Source: an uncultured Bacteroidales bacterium
GTDB taxonomy: Bacteria; Bacteroidota; Bacteroidia; Bacteroidales; Muribaculaceae
Length of the DNA: 5,934 bases
Direction of reading: 5' to 3'
Assembly (NCBI GenBank): GCA_900554345.1
Contig: USHH01000145.1
Span: 1 to 5,934, forward strand
Part shown: positions 1 through 5,578 of the stretch, piece after piece
How the letters are laid out: each line of letters begins with the position of its first letter
Position numbering within the stretch: position 1 is the stretch's first letter
Notes under the pieces: model-generated
Database searches by the model: none
Seen by the model: the letters and a program-made list of their open reading frames with translations, nothing else
What the model was told of the DNA's origin: nothing
Translations under genes and position numbers: made by a program

Positions 1-938
1 TGCACGACATACGCCTCATGATGCGCAACCGCTGGCCGGAGATAAAGTCGGAGACCATCGTGGCCGACATCGCCGACCAGAGGAATATGGAGCGCATCTT
101 CCGCACTTACCGTCCGGATTATGTGTTCCACGCGGCAGCATACAAGCATGTGCCGATGATGGAAGACAATCCTTACGAGAGCGTGGTCAACAACATCTAC
201 GGCACGAAAATCATCGCCGACCTCTCGGTGAAATACGGCACACGGAAGTTCGTGATGGTGTCGACGGACAAGGCGGTGAACCCCACAAATGTGATGGGGT
301 GCTCGAAGCGTATCTGCGAGATTTACGTGCAGAGCCTCGACAAGGCAATCAAGGACGAAAAGGTGAAGGGCAGCACGCAGTTCGTGACGACGCGCTTCGG
401 TAACGTGCTCGGCTCGAACGGCTCGGTGATTCCCATTTTCCAGGAGCAGATACAGAAGGGCGGACCGGTGACGGTGACGCACCCCGACATCATACGCTTC
501 TTCATGCTCATCCCGGAGGCATGCAAGCTCGTGATCGAGGCCGGCACGATGGGCAAGGGGGGCGAGATCTATGTGTTCGACATGGGCAAGCCGGTGAAGA
601 TCGCGGACCTCGCGAAGCGGATGATACGTCTCAGCGGGGCCAGGGACGTGGAGATAAAGTTCACCGGGCTCCGCGCGGGCGAGAAGCTCTACGAGGAGGT
701 GCTCAACGACAAGGAGGTGACGCTCCCAACCTTCCATCCGAAGATAAAGGTGGCGAGGGTCAGGGAGTATGATTTCGATGATGTGTCGGAGGAGATTTCG
801 GCGCTCATCAAGGAGGCGCCGGAGAAGGACAGCATGGAGATCGTAGCCGACATGAAGCGCATCGTGCCGGAGTTCAAGAGCCAGCACTCGGAGTACGAGG
901 TGCTCGACCATAAGAGTGAGGACAATAACCGTAAGTGA
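1..938 (+). CDS. CapD/FlaA1/WbpM-type nucleotide-sugar 4,6-dehydratase, C-terminal part (5' truncated by window edge)
   Basis: This is the C-terminal half of a polysaccharide-biosynthesis protein of the extended short-chain dehydrogenase class. The family typically converts UDP-GlcNAc-type sugars to 4-keto-6-deoxy intermediates for capsule, O-antigen or glycan synthesis. The frame is open from base 3, so the true start lies outside the window. Residues here are numbered from the Met at base 18. Visible motifs are VFHAAAYKHVPMME (36-49), a Ser-Met-Lys catalytic set of the WbpM/PglF type (STDK with S82, then M93xxxK97 in place of the usual YxxxK), RFGNVLGSNGSVIPIF (127-142) and GLRAGEKLYEE (218-228). 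The C-terminal extension (VADMKRIVPEFKS, then SEYEVLD) is the tail seen in long, membrane-anchored Bacteroidetes members of about 600-650 aa. If so, an N-terminal membrane domain and the NAD-binding glycine motif lie upstream. The family is confident; the exact substrate is not determinable. Confidence 0.93.
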   Translation, partial: HDIRLMMRNRWPEIKSETIVADIADQRNMERIFRTYRPDYVFHAAAYKHVPMMEDNPYESVVNNIYGTKIIADLSVKYGTRKFVMVSTDKAVNPTNVMGCSKRICEIYVQSLDKAIKDEKVKGSTQFVTTRFGNVLGSNGSVIPIFQEQIQKGGPVTVTHPDIIRFFMLIPEACKLVIEAGTMGKGGEIYVFDMGKPVKIADLAKRMIRLSGARDVEIKFTGLRAGEKLYEEVLNDKEVTLPTFHPKIKVARVREYDFDDVSEEISALIKEAPEKDSMEIVADMKRIVPEFKSQHSEYEVLDHKSEDNNRK

Positions 939-966
939 GACAACCGCATAATTTCTAAACACTGAC

Positions 967-1224
967 ATGACAACGCTATTCATCATACTGATGGTCATCA
1001 TCCTCGGCATGGCGATCGCCGCCATGGTGTTTGTCGCCATGAACGACCGCGACCATGACGCCTCCGACACGGAGCACTATGATCCGGATGCGGAATACTA
1101 CGACGAGGACGGCGACCACGTCTATTACGACAGGAGCCGCATCGAGAAGAAACAGTTCAAAAGGGCGCATCCGGAGGTGAAGGACGTGCGCACTTTCAGA
1201 CGCCTCTTCCGATGGCCGAAGTAA
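967..1224 (+). CDS. Small single-pass membrane protein with acidic Asp/Tyr-rich segment, unknown function
   Basis: An 85-aa protein I do not recognise. Residues 4-25 form one strongly hydrophobic helix (LFIILMVIILGMAIAAMVFV), probably a membrane anchor rather than a cleaved signal because no cleavage motif follows. Residues 26-55 are very acidic, with recurring Asp and Tyr (EHYDPDAEYYDEDGDHVYYD). Residues 56-85 are basic (KKQFKRAHPE, FRRLFRWPK). By the positive-inside rule the tail would be cytoplasmic, which is inference. The ATG at 967 lies 28 bp after the dehydratase stop, with no promoter match or Shine-Dalgarno visible between them, so co-transcription is likely. The three distinct composition blocks and the gene-like spacing argue that this is a real gene. 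No function can be assigned. Confidence 0.72.
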   Translation: MTTLFIILMVIILGMAIAAMVFVAMNDRDHDASDTEHYDPDAEYYDEDGDHVYYDRSRIEKKQFKRAHPEVKDVRTFRRLFRWPK

Positions 1225-1247
1225 TCCTCCAAGACCTAACGAACATT

Positions 1248-1625
1248 ATGGATATACGATTCTACTCTTACGGAAATATAGTCAGGATTCTTGCGAAGGA
1301 TTCGGACGCCATGTATGATTCTGCTGATGCTCACGCCGATGCGGCGATGGTGGATGTCTGTCTCGATGACAATAGGGTTCTGAGTCTTTTCGACGGGACG
1401 AAGCAATTTGACGCGGATTTCATCCGCAGCTATCTCAATATACTCCGCGAGTCGAAGGCCGGCTTCCGCCTCCTCTCCGATTCTACGGAGGACCAGGCGC
1501 TACGCGCCAAGGCTGTCGAGGTGCTCAGGCTTAACGCCTCGGAGCATCCGATAATCGAGAGGTTTTTGCCGGGCGGCATGCCGGGACAGGCGAGGCGGAT
1601 GCACCAGGGTGCATCCCTACATTGA
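1248..1625 (+). CDS. Small hypothetical protein whose C-terminal tail is encoded by a repeat
   Basis: I do not recognise this protein. The same frame is open from an ATG at 1212, which would overlap the upstream gene by 13 bp and add MAEVILQDLTNI. I prefer the ATG at 1248 (MDIRFYSYG), 23 bp after the upstream stop, because the extra residues come from sequence already coding in another frame. The resulting 125-aa protein looks soluble, acidic and of mixed alpha/beta character (DIRFYSYGNIVRILAKD, then FIRSYLNILRESKAGFRLL, then a helical RAKAVEVLRL). The last 19 residues, from LPGGMPGQ onward, are encoded by the repeat block that contains a perfect palindrome at 1597-1616. The TGA stop at 1623-1625 lies just past that palindrome. 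The tail is therefore probably not ancestral, and the gene may be shortened or re-terminated by the repeat. The nearest probable terminator-like structure lies at 1792-1850. Confidence 0.6.
   Translation: MDIRFYSYGNIVRILAKDSDAMYDSADAHADAAMVDVCLDDNRVLSLFDGTKQFDADFIRSYLNILRESKAGFRLLSDSTEDQALRAKAVEVLRLNASEHPIIERFLPGGMPGQARRMHQGASLH
1597..1621 (+). repeat. REP-like palindrome 1 with CTACA tail
   Basis: A perfect inverted repeat with a 9-bp stem: GGATGCACC, loop AG, GGTGCATCC (1597-1616), followed by CTACA (1617-1621). It lies inside the 3' end of the upstream coding frame. It shares its outer stem pattern (GGAYGC...GCRTCC), its 2-nt loop length and its CTACA tail with the second palindrome at 1651-1675. 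Both are preceded by GCCGGGCGG (1569-1577 here, with extra sequence between it and the stem). The structure is directly visible. Membership in a genome-wide REP/BIME-type family is inference. Confidence 0.75.
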
Positions 1626-1650
1626 GGGTTTTCGCTTGGTTTCGCCGGGC

Positions 1651-1675
1651 GGACGCTTTGAAAAGCGTCCCTACA
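1651..1675 (+). repeat. REP-like palindrome 2 with CTACA tail
   Basis: A perfect inverted repeat with a 9-bp stem: GGACGCTTT, loop GA, AAAGCGTCC (1651-1670), followed by CTACA (1671-1675). It has the same orientation as the palindrome at 1597 and starts 54 bp downstream of it. Within the stem, four positions (4, 7, 8 and 9) differ between the two copies, and each change is matched on the opposite arm so that pairing is kept. This suggests selection for, or copying of, a hairpin rather than of a fixed sequence. It is directly preceded by TTTCGCCGGGC. Confidence 0.75.
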
Positions 1676-1753
1676 GGACAACCGCTAAGATAGATAAATG
1701 ATGGGTAGGGGACTGGATATTTCCAATTGAAGTATTTCACGGATTAACGGTTT

Positions 1754-1788
1754 GGATTATATGGTACTCAGCTACGCCATATAAATCC
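1754..1788. other. AT-rich imperfect hairpin in convergent intergenic region
   Basis: The inverted arms GGATTATATGG (1754-1764) and CCATATAAATCC (1777-1788) pair with a single bulged base around a 12-nt loop. It sits three bases before a second, longer hairpin, in the gap between convergent genes. Neither orientation is followed by a clean T-tract, so it is not a typical intrinsic terminator. It may be part of a structured repeat or a recombination/processing site. The role is unknown. Confidence 0.5.
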
Positions 1789-1791
1789 ATC

Positions 1792-1850
1792 GGGGCCGAG
1801 GCAAGGGATGTAACTCCGGCAAGTACGCATCCCTTCCCCGGCCCCTTTCC
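1792..1850 (+). terminator. Long GC-rich hairpin between convergent genes, possible terminator
   Basis: The left arm GGGGCCGAGGCAAGGGATG (1792-1810) pairs with the right arm CATCCCTTCCCCGGCCCC (1828-1845), with one mismatch and one bulge, around a 17-nt loop. On the plus strand it is followed by TTTCCTTTG, a weak U-rich tract, so it could end transcription arriving from the left-hand operon. On the minus strand it starts about 38 bp after the TOPRIM-like gene's stop but lacks a T-tract. A stem this long is stronger than most simple terminators, so it may instead belong to a mobile or repeated element. Confidence 0.4.
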
Positions 1851-1883
1851 TTTGTATAGAAGCCAATACGACGCCAACTGCGG

Positions 1884-2474
1884 TCAGGAGAGCAACTCAA
1901 GTGTCTTTGCCGCGCCGAAATAATCGAGAATGAATAAGGGAAAGCCACTGAGGACCACCACCTGCGGGCACGACTGTGCAATGTAATACTTTTGGCGGTT
2001 GAAGATGTCTTTCTGAGAAACAGTACTGTCGATAACCGAAGTGCCGTGGTGCAAGAACGCGGCAGCGGCAAGGTGATAGCCGATAATCTCAGCCCATGTA
2101 GTGCGAGCGATTCCGCCGATGCGGGCGAGCATCTCAGCCAATATGTCATCGCCATCCCAATGTCCCCCACTGTCCTTTTGCGGCATGTTCACATGGCCGT
2201 CGTAATCAAAGAAGAGATAGACAGACGAGAACGTGTCGCCGTCGGTATCGGCGAGAATGCCGTCGTGGTCGTCTTCCTTAAGCAGCCCGAGTAAATCCAG
2301 GTCAGGATCTGCCGAAAGCTCCTTGAAAAGTGTGTAGATGTGAGTGCAGTAAGTGTAAACCACTTTCGGCGGTTTATGGTCGCGATTGTGCGCGAAGACG
2401 AACTCCCATATAGCATCAAGGACGTCCGGCTCCTTGACCTTGCCTTCCAGCACGAACAGCACTTTTTCACTCAT
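1884..2474 (-). CDS. TOPRIM-like putative nuclease/effector partnered with ATPase (RloB/AriB/AbiLii-like)
   Basis: This 196-aa protein begins with a predicted beta strand and acidic motif, VLFVLEGKVKEP (5-16), containing E10 and E15. A second strand follows at VYLFFDYDGH (85-94), with D90 and D92. A conserved Glu followed later by DxD is the metal-binding signature of TOPRIM domains, found in RloB, OLD-family nucleases and the AriB toxin of PARIS. The C-terminal half (KYYIAQSCPQVVVLSGFPLFILDYFG, positions 162-187) I do not recognise. The start is the ATG at 2474. It overlaps the stop of the upstream ATPase by 8 bp (ATGAGTGA), whereas a longer frame would reach 29 codons into the ATPase gene. 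The overlap implies translational coupling and near-equal expression. I infer a defence effector, probably a nuclease controlled by the ATPase. The TOPRIM assignment is moderate, the gene itself is confident, and no named family is certain. Confidence 0.8.
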   Translation of the reverse strand: MSEKVLFVLEGKVKEPDVLDAIWEFVFAHNRDHKPPKVVYTYCTHIYTLFKELSADPDLDLLGLLKEDDHDGILADTDGDTFSSVYLFFDYDGHVNMPQKDSGGHWDGDDILAEMLARIGGIARTTWAEIIGYHLAAAAFLHHGTSVIDSTVSQKDIFNRQKYYIAQSCPQVVVLSGFPLFILDYFGAAKTLELLS

Positions 2475-3585
2475 CGCAGTCGAAGGCTCCGGATTTGAAC
2501 ATCTTTTCGATATTGTGCGCCTCGCGTAGCTCTTTGGGAGTGCGCTTCGACAGCGATACAATTCCCGCGTTGTCGATTATATAATAGCAGTCGGGCCTAA
2601 GGAGGTCGTTGGTGATATTCGCCGTGTTGTGCGTCGTGAGCACGAACTGAACGTCGGAGGCCCTGAGGATGCGGATGATTTCTTTCGAGAGGCGGAAGTG
2701 GTAGAACGCATCGTACTCATCGATAAAAAGGAAGCGTATGCCGTCCTGTTTTATCTTCTGAAGCCAGCAATAGAACAGTGTAAGTGCTGCCGTGCCCGTC
2801 GACCAAACCTGGTTGAGGGGCAGCCACTTCTTCTTGTAGCGGTTTACTATTATACTTTTGTCTCCCTCCTTTTCTACTCCGAGCCTGCATTTGATGCCTG
2901 CGTTGTTGAGGAAGCGGCAGTAGTCGTCAACAAGGCCATCGGAGATGATATCCACCAGAAAGTTGTTGTTCCTGGGAGCCCTGCCGATATAATACCGCTC
3001 GTCGAGAGATTTGAAATACAGCATGTTCGACACGAAATCGAACAGGGCCTTGAACGTGTCGTTTTCTTTCGAGGCCGGGAGCTGAGTGTTCTTGCGAATG
3101 TATTTGAGCATCGACAGCGTAGGGTCGTCAATTTTGCTTTCCAGTGTCGAGGTGCCTTCGAGAAGGGTCTCGAAGCTCTCGTTGCCATTATGCCGGTCGA
3201 AATGCAGCACGCGTTTCCCATCGATGGTGAGGTTTTCGCCCGTAAGCACACGGTAGCCGCTTTTGGTGTAGGAGTACACAGCTTCCACGCCGTCGAACTC
3301 AAAAGTGTACTCGAAGTGGGCTTCTGAATCATCGCTGTTGGCGTTAAGATAGTTGTCGTACAGATCGGGAATGACCTTGTAGTCGGTCAGATGCTCCACG
3401 ATATCAAAAAGCGCCAGTCCCAGGTTCGATTTGCCCGAGCCGTTAAGGCCATGCACGATAGCGCAGCGGACTATGCCGTTGCGGATGCACTCGGGATGAA
3501 ACGCGTATGAGTTGCTGTCGGAGAAATCGAGCACAGTTTCGTTCTCGAAGCCGCGGAAGTTTGTCACTTTAAACCGTTTGAGCAT
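2467..3585 (-). CDS. AAA_15/OLD-like ABC-type ATPase, putative defence sensor
   Basis: A 372-aa ATPase of the SMC/RecF/OLD-like group. It opens with MLKRFKVTNFRGFENETVLDF, typical of these proteins. The Walker A motif is GLNGSGKSN (G46 to N54, K52 and S53), the ABC signature-like motif is WSTGTAAL (261-268), Walker B is FLFIDE (285-290), a D-loop Asp follows at D292, and the H-loop is VLTTHN (H319). The segment between Walker A and the signature (about 60-255) has no long visible coiled coil and may form the partner- or trigger-binding region. The tail TPKELREAHNIEKMFKSGAFD (349-369) resembles the end of AAA_15 proteins. All ATPase motifs are intact. It has its own promoter 31-62 bp upstream and overlaps the TOPRIM-like gene by 8 bp. 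At 372 aa it is nearer to RloA/AbiLi size than to the larger AriA. A role in sensing phage or foreign DNA is inferred from architecture. Confidence 0.92.
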   Translation of the reverse strand: MLKRFKVTNFRGFENETVLDFSDSNSYAFHPECIRNGIVRCAIVHGLNGSGKSNLGLALFDIVEHLTDYKVIPDLYDNYLNANSDDSEAHFEYTFEFDGVEAVYSYTKSGYRVLTGENLTIDGKRVLHFDRHNGNESFETLLEGTSTLESKIDDPTLSMLKYIRKNTQLPASKENDTFKALFDFVSNMLYFKSLDERYYIGRAPRNNNFLVDIISDGLVDDYCRFLNNAGIKCRLGVEKEGDKSIIVNRYKKKWLPLNQVWSTGTAALTLFYCWLQKIKQDGIRFLFIDEYDAFYHFRLSKEIIRILRASDVQFVLTTHNTANITNDLLRPDCYYIIDNAGIVSLSKRTPKELREAHNIEKMFKSGAFDCDE

Positions 3586-3615
3586 GGGATGATGTGCTTA
3601 TAGGAGTTGTGTCTG

Positions 3616-3647
3616 CAAAGTTAAGCCTTATTGGCCAAAACACCAAA
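3616..3647 (-). promoter_or_regulatory. Bacteroidetes-type promoter for the ATPase/TOPRIM cassette
   Basis: Read on the minus strand, TTTG (3647-3644) and TAACTTTG (3623-3616) are separated by 20 bp. This matches the Bacteroidetes primary sigma factor consensus of TTTG and TAnnTTTG. The -7 element lies 30 bp before the ATPase ATG, giving a short leader. It shows that the cassette can be expressed independently of the upstream asparaginase gene. Confidence 0.7.
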
Positions 3648-3651
3648 TATT

Positions 3652-3668
3652 CCGTAATTTTTTTACGG
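3652..3668. other. Short palindrome just upstream of the cassette promoter
   Basis: CCGTAA (3652-3657) and TTACGG (3663-3668) are perfect inverted arms around a run of five T. The palindrome ends 5 bp upstream of the -33 element of the cassette promoter and 54 bp after the asparaginase stop. It could be an operator, an A-tract upstream element, or a weak terminator for ansA. The 6-bp stem makes chance occurrence possible. Confidence 0.35.
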
Positions 3669-3721
3669 CTACGGCACTCCCCTTTGTTGCAACTTAATGC
3701 TTGAAGCCTCCGTGCATGACG

Positions 3722-4762
3722 TCAGGAGAGCTCGCCGCAGATGGAGGTCTCCATAAGCTCGCCGATCTCCACCGGGTCGCTCTTCTGACCAAGAAGATAC
3801 ATCAGCTTCGTGATGGCCGCCTCGGTGGTCAGGTCGTGGCCCGACACGACACCGACGTTGTGGAGCCGACGACCTGTCTCATATCGATAAGGTATCACGC
3901 AGCCGTTGCCGCACTGGGTGACGTTGACCACCACCACTCCCCTGTCGACAGCCTCCTTCAACGAGCGCAGAAACCATTCGGCTGTCGGGCCGTTGCCGGC
4001 TCCGTAGGTCTTCAGCACCACTCCCCGGATGCCTGGACAGTCAAGCAGATGGCGGAAGGTGTCTTCCCGCAGTCCGGGGAAGAGGTCGATCACCACGATA
4101 TTGGAATCCACGTCGTAGTCGACATGGAGCGAAGTGTCGTCGCCCTCGTGACGGGCAAGGGCGTCACGGTTGTAGGTGATGCCAAGGCCGATTCGCGCCA
4201 GCTCGGGATAATTGTCTGACTGGAATGCGTCGAAATTGTCGGCGCTGTGCTTGGTGCTGCGGTTGCCGCGCAGAAGGGAGTTCTCGAAGAGGATGGCCAC
4301 CTCCTGCACCATCTGCTGGCCGGAGCGGTCTTTCTCGGCGGCGACCTGGAGCGCCGTGATGAGGTTTTCCTCCCCGTCGGTCCTCACCTCGCCGATGGGA
4401 AGCTGTGAGCCGGTGATGATCACGGGCTTGCGGAGATTGTGGAGCATGAAGCTGAGGGCCGAGGCGGTGTAGGCCATGGTGTCGGTGCCGTGGAGCACCA
4501 CGAATCCGTCGTAGCTTTCATAATTATCCTCGATGGCGTGCGCTATCAGCTTCCAATGCTCCGGCGTCATGGCCGAGGAGTCGAGGGGATGCTCAAACTG
4601 AAGGCTGTCGATCTTGAAGTCGAGCATCTGGAGCTTGGGCACATTGTCGATGAGATGGCCGAAGTCGAGAGGCTCAAGGGAATGAGTAGATGGATTCTCC
4701 ACCATACCGATGGTGCCTCCTGTGTAGATTATGAGTATTTTTGGTCTATTCTCCGCATTCAT
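3722..4762 (-). CDS. ansA: Type I (cytoplasmic) L-asparaginase
   Basis: L-asparaginase hydrolyses L-asparagine to aspartate and ammonia. The 346-aa length and lack of a signal peptide fit the cytoplasmic type I enzyme. The N-terminal signature is IIYTGGTIGM (11-20), with the nucleophile-type Thr in TGGT (T14/T17 region). The second catalytic block is LHGTDTMAYTASAL (90-103), containing T93 and D94. Further family motifs are GSQLPIGEVRTDGEENL (118-134), LLRGNRSTK (163-171, with K171 as the likely catalytic Lys), LKTYGAGNGP (250-259) and TTEAAITKLMYLLG (312-325). All key residues are present, so it should be active. The start at 4762 is preceded by a Bacteroidetes-type promoter and an A-rich leader without Shine-Dalgarno. 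Its stop lies 136 bp upstream of the ATPase start, and that gene has a separate promoter, so linkage to the cassette is positional rather than functional. Confidence 0.97.
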   Translation of the reverse strand: MNAENRPKILIIYTGGTIGMVENPSTHSLEPLDFGHLIDNVPKLQMLDFKIDSLQFEHPLDSSAMTPEHWKLIAHAIEDNYESYDGFVVLHGTDTMAYTASALSFMLHNLRKPVIITGSQLPIGEVRTDGEENLITALQVAAEKDRSGQQMVQEVAILFENSLLRGNRSTKHSADNFDAFQSDNYPELARIGLGITYNRDALARHEGDDTSLHVDYDVDSNIVVIDLFPGLREDTFRHLLDCPGIRGVVLKTYGAGNGPTAEWFLRSLKEAVDRGVVVVNVTQCGNGCVIPYRYETGRRLHNVGVVSGHDLTTEAAITKLMYLLGQKSDPVEIGELMETSICGELS

Positions 4763-4799
4763 GTGGTTTGATATTAGATTTGGATTCGTAATGGTGGTG

Positions 4800-4831
4800 C
4801 AAAGTTAACATTTTGCAAGCACCTGTGCAAG
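4800..4831 (-). promoter_or_regulatory. ansA: Bacteroidetes-type promoter for ansA with internal TGCAAG repeat
   Basis: On the minus strand, a CTTG at 4831-4828 (a -33-like element matching TTTG at three of four bases) and TAACTTTG at 4807-4800 are separated by 20 bp. The -7 region shares the 11-base string TTAACTTTGCA with the promoter at 3616-3647. The distance from the -7 element to the ATG is 37 bp. The hexamer TGCAAG (plus strand) occurs at 4814-4819 and 4826-4831, a 12-bp period inside the promoter, which could be a regulator site. The promoter lies only 8 bp beyond the stop of the HAD gene, with no terminator between, so read-through is also possible. Confidence 0.65.
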
Positions 4832-4839
4832 AAATCATG

Positions 4840-5568
4840 TTAAAATCCGATGCCAAACTTTCGTTTTTCCATAAAATCCGGCGTAAGCAGACTTCTGACC
4901 TGACTTAGACTTTCAATCACGACATCAGGAGAGCTGGGATGGCCGTAGACGAGAGGCTGGCGATGGATGTTGGAGCCGCGGTCGCTCAGCGCCACGGTGG
5001 TCCAGCCAAGAATGTTTGGCGCGATGAAATCCTTGGCGGGATTGTCGCCTACATATATATAATGGCGATGGCTACCGTAAAGCTCCATTATCCTGCGGAA
5101 GGAATCAGGGTCAGGCTTCTGATGGCCGGTCTCTTCCGAGATGAAGATGGAGCAGGGGCTGAAGAAGCGGCCGAGGCCGAGGGCAGCTATCTTGTTGCGC
5201 TGCGTGAGGGAACGGCCGTCGGTGACAAGAGCCGTCGCGATGCCGCTGGCGCGGAGCCAGCGCAGGATATCGAGCGAAGGCCCCGGCAGCCGGATATCGG
5301 GAAAATGGGTGCGGTAAATCTCAACGAGTCGGCGTATTCCATCCCGGGCGCCGATGCGGGCGCCGACTGCCGCGGCGAGGGCATCGAAAGGATTCCCACG
5401 GGCATCGAGCGCCGCTGCCATGGCGTTGAAGGCAACCGAGGCAAGCTCCGTAGGAAGGTCAAGCGCACTGACGACCGCGCGATAGCCCGAGAGGGCGAAG
5501 TCGCGCTCCGGATATAGCGTGTCGTCGAGGTCGAAAGTCACGACGGGCTGTGGCGAGTCGAGACCCAT
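4840..5568 (-). CDS. HAD-superfamily hydrolase (probable phosphatase)
   Basis: A 242-aa haloacid-dehalogenase-fold hydrolase, probably a cytoplasmic phosphatase acting on a small phosphorylated metabolite. All four motifs are present: motif I DLDDT (13-17, nucleophile D13 and acid D15), motif II VTDG (115-118), motif III Lys in GHQKPDP (K151), and motif IV VGDNPAKD (173-180, D175 and D180). The helical region between motifs I and II (about 22-95) is a C1-type cap, as in the HAD_2 / phosphoglycolate phosphatase-like group. The frame stays open to an ATG at 5685, but that extension overlaps the neighbouring gene and is low in family-like character. The ATG at 5568 places the DLDDT motif at the usual distance from the N-terminus. 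A GGAGGA directly abuts this ATG, which is too close for an ideal Shine-Dalgarno. It starts 10 bp after the upstream gene's stop, which indicates one operon. The substrate is unknown. Confidence 0.92.
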   Translation of the reverse strand: MGLDSPQPVVTFDLDDTLYPERDFALSGYRAVVSALDLPTELASVAFNAMAAALDARGNPFDALAAAVGARIGARDGIRRLVEIYRTHFPDIRLPGPSLDILRWLRASGIATALVTDGRSLTQRNKIAALGLGRFFSPCSIFISEETGHQKPDPDSFRRIMELYGSHRHYIYVGDNPAKDFIAPNILGWTTVALSDRGSNIHRQPLVYGHPSSPDVVIESLSQVRSLLTPDFMEKRKFGIGF

Positions 5569-5578
5569 TCCTCCGGAC

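Noticed and set aside
1574..1583. 10-bp palindrome CGGCATGCCG as a third REP unit
   Set aside because: It lacks the 2-nt loop, the GGA/TCC ends and the CTACA tag; it is short enough to be chance.
1531..1740. Minus-strand open frame covering the palindromic repeats
   Set aside because: It consists largely of translated repeat sequence, begins at GTG and has no domain; it is likely spurious.
1765..1790. GTAGCTGAGTA on the minus strand resembling a tRNA D-arm
   Set aside because: No acceptor stem, anticodon arm or T-loop can be fitted around it.
2475..2561. Upstream extension of the TOPRIM-like gene by 29 codons
   Set aside because: It lies entirely inside the ATPase 3' end and lacks family-like sequence; the ATG at 2474 directly precedes the VLFVLEG strand and gives a coupled overlap.
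2629..3327. 232-codon open frame on the plus strand opposite the ATPase
   Set aside because: The minus-strand frame has all ATPase motifs; this frame is an antisense shadow without recognisable domains.
4939..5517. 192-codon open frame on the plus strand opposite the HAD gene
   Set aside because: Antisense shadow; its Gly/Ala/Arg-rich composition comes from GC-rich codons of the real gene.
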